From: Duganella dendranthematis
Lineage (GTDB): Bacteria; Pseudomonadota; Gammaproteobacteria; Burkholderiales; Burkholderiaceae_D
Length of the DNA: 64,000 nucleotides
Direction: 5' to 3'
Assembly: GCF_012849375.1 (NCBI RefSeq)
Contig: NZ_CP051684.1
Span: 2,666,001-2,730,000, forward strand
Made by a program: the position numbers and the translations under genes. Below are positions 44,697-54,502 of this stretch, piece after piece; position 1 is the first letter of the stretch, and each line of letters starts with the position of its first letter. The notes under the pieces are model-generated. The model had not been told where the DNA came from. It searched no databases and saw only the letters and a program-made list of their open reading frames with translations.

Positions 44697-46925
44697 ATGA
44701 AAAATCAGTCCATGAGCAAATCCCGTCTTCCTGCGCTGCGCCGCCTGAGCGTAGGTGCGATGCTGTGCTGTGCGATCAGCGCCGCGCCCACCGCCGCCAT
44801 GTTGCTGTTGCCCTTGCAGGCGCAAGCCGCCGCGGATGACGCGGCACTGAATTTTGTCGGCGCCGATATCGAGTCGGTCATCAAGGCGGTGGGCCACTAC
44901 ACCAACATCACCTTCGTCATCGATCCGCGCGTCAAAGGCACGTTGACGGTGGTGTCGGAAAAGCCGGTGACCAAGTCGCAGGCGTTTGCGCTATTGACGT
45001 CCGCGCTGCGCCTGAATGGCTTTGCGGTGGTCAGCGGCGACGGCTTCGCCAAGGTGGTGCCGGAAGCGGAAGCCAAGCTGCAAGCCAGTCCCACCCAGAT
45101 CGGCATGCAGCCTGCCGCCAAGGGCGACCAGATTATCAGCCAGATCTTCCACCTGAATTATGAGTCGGCCGCCAATGTGGTGACGGTGCTGCGCCCCCTG
45201 ATCTCGCCGAACAACACCGTCAACGCCAACCCGGGCAACAACAGCGTGGTGGTTACCGACTATGCCGACAACGTCAAGCGCCTGGCGAAGATCGTCGCCG
45301 CGCTGGATGCGCCGGCGGTCACCGACCTGGATGTGATCCCGGTGCGCTACGCGATCGCCACCGACCTGGCGGTGATGATGAACAAACTGCTGGACGGCAG
45401 CAGCGGCGGCGCCAGTGGCGGCGATTCCGGCAAGGTCAGCGTGCTGGCCGATCCGCGCACCAATGCGCTGATCCTGCGCGCGCCATCGCAGGCGCGCGCC
45501 AACCTGGCCAAGTCGCTGATCGCCAAGCTGGATCAGCCGACCCAGGAACTGGGCAATGTGCACGTGGTCTACCTGAAGAACGCCGAAGCCACCAAGCTGG
45601 CGCAGACGCTGCGCTCCGTGGTGTCCGGCGATACCGCGCAGACCAACAACAGCGGCAGCGGCACCAATGCGCAGAACAGCAGCGGCAGCAATAGCTTCAA
45701 CAATAACAGTTCCAGCAGCAGCTCCAGCACCAGCGGTTCCGGCAGCGGCAGCTCCGGGCCGAGCAACCCCCTGCTAACCGGTAACAACAACCAGCAGCAG
45801 CAAGGCGGCAGTGGCGGCAGCGCCGGCTACATCCAGGCCGACGCCACCACCAACACGCTGATCATCACCGCGCCGGAATCGGTGTACCGCAACCTGCGCG
45901 CCGTGATCGACCAGCTGGACGTGCGCCGCGCGCAGGTCTACATCGAATCGCTGATCGTCGAAGTCACGTCCGACAAAGCGGCGGAATTCGGCGTGCAGTG
46001 GGCCGGCGCCTCCGGCAACTCCGACAGCGGTACGCGGGTCGGCGTGCTGCAATCGTTCACCACCGGCGGCACCACCAATAACCTGACCTCGATCTACGCC
46101 GGCAAGGGTACTGTCCTGCCGAGCAACGGCTTCTCGCTTGGCCTGTTCAACAAGAGTGGCCTGGGCTTTCTGGCACACGCGCTGGAATCGGACGCCAATG
46201 CCAACATCCTGTCGACGCCGAACATGATCACGCTGGATAACGAACTGGCGACGATCCGCGTCGGCCAGAACGTGCCGATCCTGACTGGCCAGTTCACCAC
46301 CACTTCGGGCACCAACAGCAATCCGTTCCAGACCATCGACCGCAAGGACGTCGGCCTGACGCTGAAAGTGCGACCACAGATTTCCGAAGGCGGCACCATC
46401 AAGCTGGCGATTTACCACGAGACCTCCAGCGTGGATAAGTCGACGCTGACCGCCGCTTCCGGCATCACGCTGAACAACCGCGTGATCGAGAATAACGTGA
46501 TCGCTGACGATGGCCAGATCATCGTGCTGGGCGGGCTGATTTCGGATACCGTCGGCGACGGCAACGACAAAGTGCCTGGCCTGGGCAGTCTGCCGATCAT
46601 CGGCAATCTGTTCAAGTACCAGAGCCGCACCCGTACCAAGACCAATCTGATGGTGTTCCTGCGTCCGGTCGTGATCCGCAACAAGGAACAAAGCATCAGC
46701 CTTGCCACCGACCGCTACGACTACATGCGCGACCAGCAGCAGAACATCGCGCCACCGGAGGGTGTGCTGGTCAAGGACCTGGGCCAGCCGGTGCTGCCGG
46801 AGCTGAAGAACGGCGCGCCAGCCGGCGGCGGTGGGATTGCCGCACCGGTGCCGCCAGCGCCGCTGCCTGCACGTCTGCCGGGCGGTGCGTCGATCCAGCC
46901 AGTACCTCAGCCAGTGCAGCAGTAA
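44697..46925 (+). CDS. gspD: Type II secretion secretin GspD
   Basis: A 742-residue outer-membrane secretin. A long signal peptide (cut near QAQAAA, about residue 44) is followed by N0, N1, N2 and N3 domains and the secretin barrel with the signature [14 protein letters not shown]. Residues about 315-376 form a Ser/Asn/Gly/Gln low-complexity insert inside the N-domain region, much longer than the usual N2-N3 loop. It ends with a Pro/Ala-rich tail. Confidence 0.95.
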   Translation: MKNQSMSKSRLPALRRLSVGAMLCCAISAAPTAAMLLLPLQAQAAADDAALNFVGADIESVIKAVGHYTNITFVIDPRVKGTLTVVSEKPVTKSQAFALLTSALRLNGFAVVSGDGFAKVVPEAEAKLQASPTQIGMQPAAKGDQIISQIFHLNYESAANVVTVLRPLISPNNTVNANPGNNSVVVTDYADNVKRLAKIVAALDAPAVTDLDVIPVRYAIATDLAVMMNKLLDGSSGGASGGDSGKVSVLADPRTNALILRAPSQARANLAKSLIAKLDQPTQELGNVHVVYLKNAEATKLAQTLRSVVSGDTAQTNNSGSGTNAQNSSGSNSFNNNSSSSSSSTSGSGSGSSGPSNPLLTGNNNQQQQGGSGGSAGYIQADATTNTLIITAPESVYRNLRAVIDQLDVRRAQVYIESLIVEVTSDKAAEFGVQWAGASGNSDSGTRVGVLQSFTTGGTTNNLTSIYAGKGTVLPSNGFSLGLFNKSGLGFLAHALESDANANILSTPNMITLDNELATIRVGQNVPILTGQFTTTSGTNSNPFQTIDRKDVGLTLKVRPQISEGGTIKLAIYHETSSVDKSTLTAASGITLNNRVIENNVIADDGQIIVLGGLISDTVGDGNDKVPGLGSLPIIGNLFKYQSRTRTKTNLMVFLRPVVIRNKEQSISLATDRYDYMRDQQQNIAPPEGVLVKDLGQPVLPELKNGAPAGGGGIAAPVPPAPLPARLPGGASIQPVPQPVQQ

Positions 46926-46926
46926 T

Positions 46927-48348
46927 ATGAGCAATCTTCTTCCTTACGCCTTCGCCCGCGATTTCGTGGTGCTGGCCCAGCACAGCGAGGATGCCGAAGG
47001 CACCGTCGACGTGCTGGTCTGCGGCGCCACCGCGCCGGCCGCCATCGCCGAGGTGTCGCGTCGTTTCGGCCGCATCCAGCTGAAGAGCATGACGCGCGCC
47101 GACCTCGAAACCGCAATCGCTGCGGCCTACGCCAGCTCCGGCGGCAACGCTTCCATGGTGGCCGAGGAATTCGACGCCGACCTCGATCTGACCAAGCTGC
47201 TGCAAGACGTGCCAGCGATTGAAGACCTGCTGGAATCGTCTGACGACGCGCCGGTGATCCGCATGATCAACGCGTTGCTGACGCAGGCGCTGCGCGATGG
47301 CGCTTCCGATATCCACATCGAACCGTTCGAGCAAACCTCGGTGGTGCGCTTCCGCGTCGACGGCACGCTGCGCGACATCGTCCGTCCACGCAAGGCGATC
47401 CACGGTTCGCTGATCTCGCGTATCAAGATCATGGCGCAGCTGGACATTGCTGAAAAACGCCTGCCGCAGGATGGCCGCATCACGCTGCGCATTGGCGGCA
47501 AGCCGGTGGACGTGCGCGTCTCTACGCTGCCGACCGGCCACGGCGAACGCGCGGTACTGCGTCTGCTGGACAAGGAGGCCAATCGCCTCGACCTGAACCA
47601 CCTCGGCATGAGCGAGACCATGCTGCCGAAGTTCGACGCCATCATCAACCAGCCGCACGGCATCGTGCTGGTGACCGGTCCGACCGGCTCCGGTAAAACC
47701 ACCACGCTGTACGCTGCGCTGGCGCTGCTGAACGCCTCCACCACCAATATCATGACGGTGGAAGACCCGATCGAGTACGACCTCGCCGGCGTTGGCCAGA
47801 CGCAGGTCAATACCCGCATCGACATGACCTTCGCCAAGGCCCTGCGCGCCATCCTGCGCCAGGACCCGGACGTGATCATGATCGGTGAGATCCGCGATCT
47901 GGAAACCGCGCAGATCGCGGTGCAGGCTTCGCTGACCGGCCACCTGGTATTGGCCACGCTGCACACCAACGACGCCGCCGCCGCCGTCACGCGTCTGCTG
48001 GACATGGGCATCGAGCCGTTCCTGCTGTCGTCCACGCTGCTCGGCGTGCTGGCGCAGCGCCTGGTGCGCAAGCTGTGCCCGAGCTGCAAGACCTTCGACG
48101 GCACGCTGTGGCACGCGGTCGGCTGCGAACATTGCGGCCACACCGGCTACCAGGGCCGGGTGGGCGTGTACGAATTTTTGGAGACCACGGAGCAGATCCG
48201 CGCGCAAATCCACAACCGCGCATCGGAAGCCGAGATCAAGACGGTCGCTGTCGGCGACGGCATGCAGACCATGCGCGACGATGGCGAACGTTGGCTGGCG
48301 GCAGGCGTCACCACCCAGGCCGAGTTGATGCGCGTGACCAAGGACTAG
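46927..48348 (+). CDS. gspE: Type II secretion ATPase GspE
   Basis: A 473-residue ATPase that drives pseudopilus assembly. The Walker A motif GPTGSGKTT starts at residue 251. The Asp box (VEDPIEYDL), Walker B ([13 protein letters not shown]) and His box ([11 protein letters not shown]) follow, and the tetracysteine zinc module CPSC...CEHC is present near 380-405. The ATG at 46927 follows the gspD stop by 1 base; an in-frame extension to 46831 lies inside gspD and is rejected. Confidence 0.96.
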   Translation: MSNLLPYAFARDFVVLAQHSEDAEGTVDVLVCGATAPAAIAEVSRRFGRIQLKSMTRADLETAIAAAYASSGGNASMVAEEFDADLDLTKLLQDVPAIEDLLESSDDAPVIRMINALLTQALRDGASDIHIEPFEQTSVVRFRVDGTLRDIVRPRKAIHGSLISRIKIMAQLDIAEKRLPQDGRITLRIGGKPVDVRVSTLPTGHGERAVLRLLDKEANRLDLNHLGMSETMLPKFDAIINQPHGIVLVTGPTGSGKTTTLYAALALLNASTTNIMTVEDPIEYDLAGVGQTQVNTRIDMTFAKALRAILRQDPDVIMIGEIRDLETAQIAVQASLTGHLVLATLHTNDAAAAVTRLLDMGIEPFLLSSTLLGVLAQRLVRKLCPSCKTFDGTLWHAVGCEHCGHTGYQGRVGVYEFLETTEQIRAQIHNRASEAEIKTVAVGDGMQTMRDDGERWLAAGVTTQAELMRVTKD

Positions 48349-48358
48349 GCGAACAACC

Positions 48359-49579
48359 ATGCCAGCATTTCGTTATGAAGCCGTCGATGCCGGCGGCGCC
48401 ACCAAAAAAGGTGTGCTCAATTCGGACAGCGCCCGTTCCGCGCGCGCCGAGTTGCGCGTGCAGGGACTGGTGCCGCTCAAGGTCGACGCCATCGCCGCGC
48501 AAGTCGATTCGTCCGGCGCCGCCAAAAGCCGCGGCTTCGGCGAGCGCCTGACGTCGAACGAGCTGGCGCTGTTCACGCGCCAGCTGGCCAGTTTGCTGGA
48601 AGCCGGCCTGCCGCTGGAGCAGGCGTTTACCGCCTTGCTGGAGCAGGCCGAGCGCCCGTACCTGCGCGACCTGATTGCCTCGGTGCGCTCGGAAGTGATC
48701 GGCGGCGATTCGCTGTCTGCCGTGCTGGGACGCCATCCGCGCGATTTCGCCGAAATCTACCGCGCGCTGGTGGCGTCGGGTGAGCAGATCGGACAGCTGT
48801 CGCGCGTGCTGTCGCGCCTTGCCGACTACATCGAGCGCCGCAATGCACTGATGTCGAAGGTGAAGCTGGCGTTCACCTATCCAGCCATCGTTACGGTGGT
48901 GGCGTTCTCCATCGTGATATTCCTGCTGACCTATGTGGTGCCGCAGATCGTCTCGGTGTTCGCCAACACTAAACAGAAGCTGCCGTTCCTGACCATCGTC
49001 ATGCTGGCGGTGTCGGACTTCGTTCGGCACTACGGCATCGTCGTCGCCATCGCGCTGATCGGCGCCTGGTTCGGCTGGCGGCGCGCCTTGCAAAATCCGG
49101 TGCTGAAGCGGCGCTGGCATACCTGGCTGCTGACCGCGCCGATGTACGGCAAATTCGAACGCAGTCTAAACACCGCGCGCTTCGCCAGCACGCTGGCGAT
49201 TACCACCGGCTCCGGCGTGCCGATCCTGCGCGCGCTCGAAACCAGCCGCGATACGCTCAACAACGTCGCCATGCAGGAGCTGGTGGAAGAAGCCAGCGAC
49301 GGCGTGCGCGAGGGCGTGAGCCTCGCGCGCGCACTGTCGGCGCAGAAGCACTTCCCGCCGATGCTGATCCACATGATCCGCGCCGGCGAAATCACGGGTG
49401 AGCTGCCGGCCATGCTGGACCGCGCCGCCGCCGCGCAGGAAGCCGATCTGGAGCGCCGCACCCTGACGATTGCGGGCCTGCTGGAGCCGGTGCTGATCCT
49501 CGCCATGGGCGTGGTGGTGCTGCTGATCGTGCTGGCGGTGCTGATGCCTATTATCGAAATCAATCAGCTGGTACGCTGA
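48359..49579 (+). CDS. gspF: Type II secretion platform protein GspF
   Basis: A 406-residue membrane protein of two GspF repeats (about 70-195 and 270-395) with three membrane helices. The opening MPAFRYEAVDAGGATKKGVL is typical. It starts 10 bases after gspE. Confidence 0.96.
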   Translation: MPAFRYEAVDAGGATKKGVLNSDSARSARAELRVQGLVPLKVDAIAAQVDSSGAAKSRGFGERLTSNELALFTRQLASLLEAGLPLEQAFTALLEQAERPYLRDLIASVRSEVIGGDSLSAVLGRHPRDFAEIYRALVASGEQIGQLSRVLSRLADYIERRNALMSKVKLAFTYPAIVTVVAFSIVIFLLTYVVPQIVSVFANTKQKLPFLTIVMLAVSDFVRHYGIVVAIALIGAWFGWRRALQNPVLKRRWHTWLLTAPMYGKFERSLNTARFASTLAITTGSGVPILRALETSRDTLNNVAMQELVEEASDGVREGVSLARALSAQKHFPPMLIHMIRAGEITGELPAMLDRAAAAQEADLERRTLTIAGLLEPVLILAMGVVVLLIVLAVLMPIIEINQLVR

Positions 49580-49604
49580 TCGTCAGGAATACAACAAGGA
49601 CACC

Positions 49605-50213
49605 ATGAAGCGTTTGCCCTTAATCGTTACTGTTCTCGCCGTGGTGCTGCTGTCCGCATCGCTGGCTTATTGGGGACTGCAGTTGTTCAAACCGCAGCAG
49701 CGCGCGATTGCCGCGCCGCCGGCGCCGCCGCCGATGGGCATCAACGTCGATGCGGCCAAGGGCCTGTTCGGCGGCCAGGTGATGGTGGCTGCGGTCAGCA
49801 ACTACCAGCTGAAAGGCGTGGTGGCGGCGCGCGGTGAAGACAGCGCGGCCATTATCGCGGTGGACGGCAAGCCGGCGATGTCGGTCGCCATCGGCAAGGA
49901 AGTGGTGCCGGGCGTGACGGTCAAGGAAGTGCATGCCAAGCATGTGATCCTGTCCGAGGGCGGCGTGAACAAGCGCGTCGACCTGCCGAGCGATATCGGC
50001 GTGTCCAGCGGGCCGGCAGTCATGCCTGGCCAGGCAAGCCCGGTCGCCCAGCCGGGCATGCAGCCGATCCAGCCGACGTCGACGCAAATTCCGCAGATGG
50101 CGCAACCGGCAGTGCAGTCGCAGCCCCAGGTGCCGGCGCAGCCGCAGAACGGCGCACAGCGGCCCATCGCGCCGATGGGGATTCCGCCCATTCCATCCAA
50201 CGATCGTCAGTAG
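49605..50213 (+). CDS. gspC: Type II secretion protein GspC, short form without PDZ
   Basis: A 202-residue bitopic protein: one membrane helix (about 5-27), a Pro-rich stretch, and the HR domain (about 60-130, YQLKGVVAARGEDSAAIIAVDG) that contacts the secretin. The usual C-terminal PDZ or coiled-coil domain is absent; residues 145-202 are a Pro/Gln/Met-rich, probably disordered tail. It is the last gsp gene, placed after gspF instead of at the front of the operon. Confidence 0.88.
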   Translation: MKRLPLIVTVLAVVLLSASLAYWGLQLFKPQQRAIAAPPAPPPMGINVDAAKGLFGGQVMVAAVSNYQLKGVVAARGEDSAAIIAVDGKPAMSVAIGKEVVPGVTVKEVHAKHVILSEGGVNKRVDLPSDIGVSSGPAVMPGQASPVAQPGMQPIQPTSTQIPQMAQPAVQSQPQVPAQPQNGAQRPIAPMGIPPIPSNDRQ

Positions 50214-50222
50214 GACAAGCCC

Positions 50223-52478
50223 ATGGCTTTTATCCGCACGCTGGCCGCAGCTTTATGCTGCGGCTTTTTCTTGTCTGCCGCATTGGCTGCACCTGGTGCA
50301 CCGGCGCCGCAGCAGCCCAACGCCACCTCCGTCGCGCCGGACGCCAGCGTCAAGCCGCGGCCGAAGATCGCGCTGGTGCTGTCCGGCGGTGGCGCGCGCG
50401 GCTTTGCCCACATTGGCGTATTGCGCGCCTTGCAGGAGCTGCGCATTCCGGTGGACTTTGTGGTTGGCACCAGCATGGGCAGCGTGGTTGGCGGCGCCTA
50501 TGCGGCCGGCAGTTCGGTCGAGCAGCTGGAGCTGCTGGTGCGCCGCACCGACTGGAACGCCGTGGTGGCCGACCGTCCGCCGCGCGATGAACTGATTTAT
50601 CGCCGCCGCGAGGAAGACCTGCTGCTGCCGTCGCGGATTGAATTCGGCGTGCATGAAGACGGCGTCTCGCTGCCGCCCGCCGCCGCCGGCAATGAGGCGC
50701 TGGAACTGGCGCTGACCAGCATCCTGCCGTCCGGCACCCGCGACAAGCCGGCCAACCTGCTGCAACTGCCTTTCCGCTCGGTCGCTTCCGACCTGGTGAC
50801 GGGCGAACTGGTGGAGCTGAGCGACGCGCCGCTGTTCCTGGCGATGCGCGCCTCGCTGGCGGTGCCGGGCGTGTTTGCGCCGGTGCGCGTCAATCAGCGC
50901 CTGCTGGTGGATGGTGGCCTGGTGCGCAACCTGCCGGTGGACGTGGCGCGCGAGATGGGCGCGGACATCATCATCGCCGTCAACGTCGGCACGCCGCTGG
51001 CGCCGGAGAAGGAACTGGTGAGCGCAGTCAGCGTGGCGCAGCAGATGCTGCAAATCCTCACCGAGCAAAACGTCCAGCGTTCGCTCAAGGAGCTGCGCCC
51101 CAGCGATATCCTGGTGCAGCCGAATTTGGGCGGCATCGGCTTCCTGGATTTTGGCCGTTACGACCGCGCCATGAAGGAGGGCGAAGCGGCGGTGCGCGCC
51201 ATGAGCGAGAAGCTGGTCAAGCTGGCCTTGCCGGAAGCGCAGTATGCCGCCTATGAGGTGAAGCGTCTGTCGGCGCCGGTGGCGATCGACCAGCCGGTGC
51301 TGCTGACCAAACTGGAAGTGGCACCGAGTGGCCGCATCAATCCAAAGGAACTGGAAGTGCAATCGGGCCTGAAGATCGGCCAAATGGTCACCAGCGAGCA
51401 GGCGACGGCGGCCGGCAACCAGCTGTTCGGACGCGGCGACCTGGCGCGCGTGGAGACCGAGGTGCGCGACGACGAAAGCGGCCGCAGTGTGCTGATCAAG
51501 CCTACCGAGGCCGAATGGGCGCACAGCCGCCTGCGCGTGGGCCTCGAGCTGAATAGTGACTTCAGCGAGAACAACGCCTTTGAGATCAAGGCGCTGCATG
51601 TGCTGTCGTCGCTGAACGACTGGGGCGCCGAGTTGCGCACCACGGCGCGGGTGGGCACGGCGCGTGTGCTGAGTAACCAGTTCTGGCAGCCGCTGGGCGC
51701 GGGATCGCAATGGTATGTGGCGCCGACGCTGGAATTTGCGTCCGGCGCCACCGACATCTTCAACAATAACGGCTTGCGGCAGGCGCGCTACGCCTACGAC
51801 TACACCTCGACCCAGATCGCGCTGGGACGGCAGCTGGGCCGCTGGGGCGATCTGCGCTATACAGTGGCACGCACCAACAGCAATGCCCACTACACGATCC
51901 CCGAGGATCTGACCAGGCAGCATGTGTCGCAGACAGTGCAGACGCTGAGCTTCAACGTCGACACGCTGGACACAATCGCCTTCCCCACGCGCGGCACCTT
52001 GTTCAGCCTCGATTGGCAGCGCGCCCTGCATGCCAACGACGTGGCGGCGGCAGTACCGGCGCAGCAGCAGGTAAAAGGCCTAGAGGCCTTCCACGTCGGC
52101 CGCTGGGCGGGCCATGTGTATGCCGAATGGGCGCGCAGCCAGGGCGGCGCTGCGGATAATAATCTGGGCGGCTTCCTGCGCTTGTCCGGCACCACGCCGG
52201 AGTCGGTGGTGGGCAGCCGCACCGTGCTGGGACGGGTGGTGATGGCGCGCAGCATCGGCGCCATGCCGGCCGCGCTGGGCGGCGATGTGCGGCTCGGCTT
52301 CTCGCTGGAAGCCGGTGGCGCGTACAGCCCGACCGACCCGCTGCGCTGGGGTAAGCTGAAGAATGCAGCCAGCGGCTTTATCGCCGTTGACACGCGTTTC
52401 GGGCCGCTGTACTTTGGCGCCGGCACCACCAAGGGCGGCAACAGCAGCGCCTATCTGTTCCTCGGTCCTATCTGGTGA
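50223..52478 (+). CDS. Patatin-like phospholipase fused to Omp85-type barrel (PlpD-like, type Vd)
   Basis: A 751-residue protein: signal peptide (cut near ALAAP), patatin domain with GGGARG at 55-60, nucleophile Ser84 in GTSMGS and Asp230 in DGG, then a POTRA-like segment (about 355-430) and a C-terminal 16-strand-type barrel of the BamA/Omp85 superfamily. In PlpD the lipase is displayed by its own barrel. The Ser-Asp dyad is intact, so phospholipase A activity is expected. It starts 9 bases after gspC, so it may be cotranscribed with the type II operon. Confidence 0.92.
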   Translation: MAFIRTLAAALCCGFFLSAALAAPGAPAPQQPNATSVAPDASVKPRPKIALVLSGGGARGFAHIGVLRALQELRIPVDFVVGTSMGSVVGGAYAAGSSVEQLELLVRRTDWNAVVADRPPRDELIYRRREEDLLLPSRIEFGVHEDGVSLPPAAAGNEALELALTSILPSGTRDKPANLLQLPFRSVASDLVTGELVELSDAPLFLAMRASLAVPGVFAPVRVNQRLLVDGGLVRNLPVDVAREMGADIIIAVNVGTPLAPEKELVSAVSVAQQMLQILTEQNVQRSLKELRPSDILVQPNLGGIGFLDFGRYDRAMKEGEAAVRAMSEKLVKLALPEAQYAAYEVKRLSAPVAIDQPVLLTKLEVAPSGRINPKELEVQSGLKIGQMVTSEQATAAGNQLFGRGDLARVETEVRDDESGRSVLIKPTEAEWAHSRLRVGLELNSDFSENNAFEIKALHVLSSLNDWGAELRTTARVGTARVLSNQFWQPLGAGSQWYVAPTLEFASGATDIFNNNGLRQARYAYDYTSTQIALGRQLGRWGDLRYTVARTNSNAHYTIPEDLTRQHVSQTVQTLSFNVDTLDTIAFPTRGTLFSLDWQRALHANDVAAAVPAQQQVKGLEAFHVGRWAGHVYAEWARSQGGAADNNLGGFLRLSGTTPESVVGSRTVLGRVVMARSIGAMPAALGGDVRLGFSLEAGGAYSPTDPLRWGKLKNAASGFIAVDTRFGPLYFGAGTTKGGNSSAYLFLGPIW

Positions 52479-53283
52479 CCTTCCACTTGCGGGACGGATA
52501 GTCGATGGTGATGGTCTGTTCCGCAAAGCCGGCCAGGCCGACGATGCCGGCCAGCGGCATGCCGATGCCGACTTCCATCTTGCAGTGCCCCAGTATGCCG
52601 CTGTCCAGCGTGTACTGGCTGACGCGCAGCGGCGTGGTCAGGCGGCTGGTCTGGCAGCTGATTTCGTTGCCCCAGCTGGGCGCGCTGAGTGGCTGGCTAT
52701 CGGCGCCACGCAGCGCTTCATACAGCGACTGCTTGAATGGCGTGAAGGTAAACAGTGCGGCGCCGCTATCGAACATGGCCTCTTGCGGCGTCTGTCCCGG
52801 CAGCGCGATCGGCACGACGATGTGGCCACCATCCCAGCCTTGCTGATGCACGTACTTGATGGGGGCGGCAGCGCTGTCGTCGCGCAGGACGGCGTCATCG
52901 CTGTAGGCGAAGCGCGCGTGTTTCAGGTCGAGGATCAGCGAACCGTTTTCGAAGAAGGCATTGCCGACCGTGCCGGCGTGGCAGTCGCCGCTGGCAGGCA
53001 GCGCGGCCAGCACCGCCTGCGGCACCCGCGCCGTAACGGTGTGGTGGCCGATCTCGATGGCGACATCGCGGCCCGGCGCATCGGCGACGGCGCGGCCGGA
53101 AGGAATGAAGCGCCCATTGGCGCCGGTATCGAGCTGCACGAAACAGGCCACGTTATCGACCTTTGCCGGCAGCATCAGCGCCGCATGCGGAAAGGCGCCG
53201 AAGCTCTCCCAGCGAAACGCGGTCCACTCGGTGGCGTGGGCGACCGGTGTTGCCAGCAGCAGGGCAAGCAGCAGTTTGTTCAT
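52468..53283 (-). CDS. Exported pepsin-like aspartic protease homologue
   Basis: A 271-residue protein with a signal peptide (cut near AHATEW). Two aspartyl-protease-type motifs are seen 120 residues apart: LDTGANGRF (D52) and FDSGAALFTF (D172), matching the two-lobed pepsin layout rather than the single-motif retropepsin. It is shorter than classical pepsins (about 330). Two Cys pairs may be disulfides. Its ATG overlaps the esterase stop (ATGA), making it the last gene of the operon. Its 3' end overlaps the convergent patatin gene by 11 bases. Protease activity is inferred from the motifs alone. Confidence 0.75.
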   Translation of the reverse strand: MNKLLLALLLATPVAHATEWTAFRWESFGAFPHAALMLPAKVDNVACFVQLDTGANGRFIPSGRAVADAPGRDVAIEIGHHTVTARVPQAVLAALPASGDCHAGTVGNAFFENGSLILDLKHARFAYSDDAVLRDDSAAAPIKYVHQQGWDGGHIVVPIALPGQTPQEAMFDSGAALFTFTPFKQSLYEALRGADSQPLSAPSWGNEISCQTSRLTTPLRVSQYTLDSGILGHCKMEVGIGMPLAGIVGLAGFAEQTITIDYPSRKWKVTR

Positions 53284-54272
53284 AGCCTCCCCATGGCCTC
53301 GGAGATGCGCTGCAACGAGACGTCGTAGCGGTAGGGGATGTTCAGATGGCCGTCGTCGAATTCTTCATGCACGTGGGCGATGCCGTGCTGCTTCAGCTTT
53401 TCGCAGAAGATGCGCGCGCCGAATTGCAGGTTGAATTCATCGCGCCGGCCGGCATCAATGAACAGCAGCTTCAGTGATTGCAGCGCTTCCGCGTGCTGCC
53501 CCACCAGATGCACCGGGTCCCATTGCAGCCAGCGTTGCCACACCGCGTCGATGATTTCGCCGGTATGCAGGTCGAACGGCAGGTCGAAGCCATGCGGCGA
53601 CGCCGGATTGGGCGAGTAGCAGCTGGCCATGGCGATGGTATTGAGCAGCGTGTGAGACGCCGCATCGCGGGGGCGGATCATGTGGATATCGCGCAGGAAA
53701 CCGGCCAGATCGCCGTCGCGCCGTTGCAGCTCGCGCACGCAGGCGATGAAGGCGGGCTTGTAGCACAGTTCAAAATACAGGTCGCCGCTGTGCGACGCGG
53801 CCAGTCCAAACACCTGCGGCTGGCGCATGGCCAGCATCACGGCGCCATAGCCGCCGGAGCTTTTGCCCACCACGGCGCGGTAGTCGCGCTGCGCGATGGT
53901 GCGGTAGCTGTTGTCGATCAACGGCACCAGCTCTTGCAGCAGATGGTCTTCGTAATGGCCGATGGCGCTGGAGTTGATGTACTGGCTGCCGCCGTAGCGC
54001 GTCAGGCAGTCCGGCATCACTAGTATCATCGGCTGCACGGCGCCGCTGGCGATCAGCCGGTCCATGCGCTGCGCGATATTTTCATCCCACGGCGATTCGT
54101 TCATCAGCATGGTGCCGCGGCTGTTGAAGCCGACCAGCACATACGCGACCGGATAGCGCTGCGTGCCGTGTTCATAACCCGGCGGCAGGTAGACGCCAAT
54201 GCGGCGGCGCGCTGGATCGCCCAGCGGATTGCCGGCCAGAATGGCGCTGTCGATAGCGACCGTGACGAACAC
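53280..54272 (-). CDS. Esterase D-like alpha/beta hydrolase
   Basis: A 330-residue enzyme of the putative esterase (esterase D/Fes-like) family. The nucleophile is Ser138 in VVGKSSGGYG; the acid is probably in the GRRDEFNLQ stretch and the His in FDDGHLN near the end. There is no signal peptide, so it is probably cytoplasmic. It starts at GTG 54272, overlapping by one base the stop of the small membrane gene. Substrate unknown. Confidence 0.85.
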   Translation of the reverse strand: MFVTVAIDSAILAGNPLGDPARRRIGVYLPPGYEHGTQRYPVAYVLVGFNSRGTMLMNESPWDENIAQRMDRLIASGAVQPMILVMPDCLTRYGGSQYINSSAIGHYEDHLLQELVPLIDNSYRTIAQRDYRAVVGKSSGGYGAVMLAMRQPQVFGLAASHSGDLYFELCYKPAFIACVRELQRRDGDLAGFLRDIHMIRPRDAASHTLLNTIAMASCYSPNPASPHGFDLPFDLHTGEIIDAVWQRWLQWDPVHLVGQHAEALQSLKLLFIDAGRRDEFNLQFGARIFCEKLKQHGIAHVHEEFDDGHLNIPYRYDVSLQRISEAMGRL

Positions 54273-54502
54273 TATTTAGCCACCACCTTGCGCAGCACTT
54301 CGTACAGCACCAGCACCAGCGCCACCACCGGGAAGGCGGTGACCACCAGCGGCGGAATGAAGCCGAGGTGGATCACGCGGTCCAGCAAGGTGTAGATGGT
54401 CATGCAGATGAAGGCGGCCGCCATCATCCATTGTTTTTGTGCGGTGAAGACGCCGGAACAGGTGACGGTGCCGGCCAGGCTGATGAGGGTTGCGATTTTC
54501 AT
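54272..54502 (-). CDS. Small membrane protein
   Basis: A 76-residue protein of two or three hydrophobic segments (MKIATLISLAGTVTCSGV; MMAAAFICMTIYTLL; PLVVTAFPVVALVLVLYEVL) with a basic tail. Its ATG overlaps the stop of the XRE regulator (ATGA) and its stop overlaps the GTG of the esterase. No family was recognised; the tight coupling is the main evidence for it being real. Confidence 0.75.
   Translation of the reverse strand: MKIATLISLAGTVTCSGVFTAQKQWMMAAAFICMTIYTLLDRVIHLGFIPPLVVTAFPVVALVLVLYEVLRKVVAK

Noticed and set aside
46771..48360. A 529-codon frame antisense to gspE
   Set aside because: The sense strand encodes a complete GspE; the antisense frame has no motifs.
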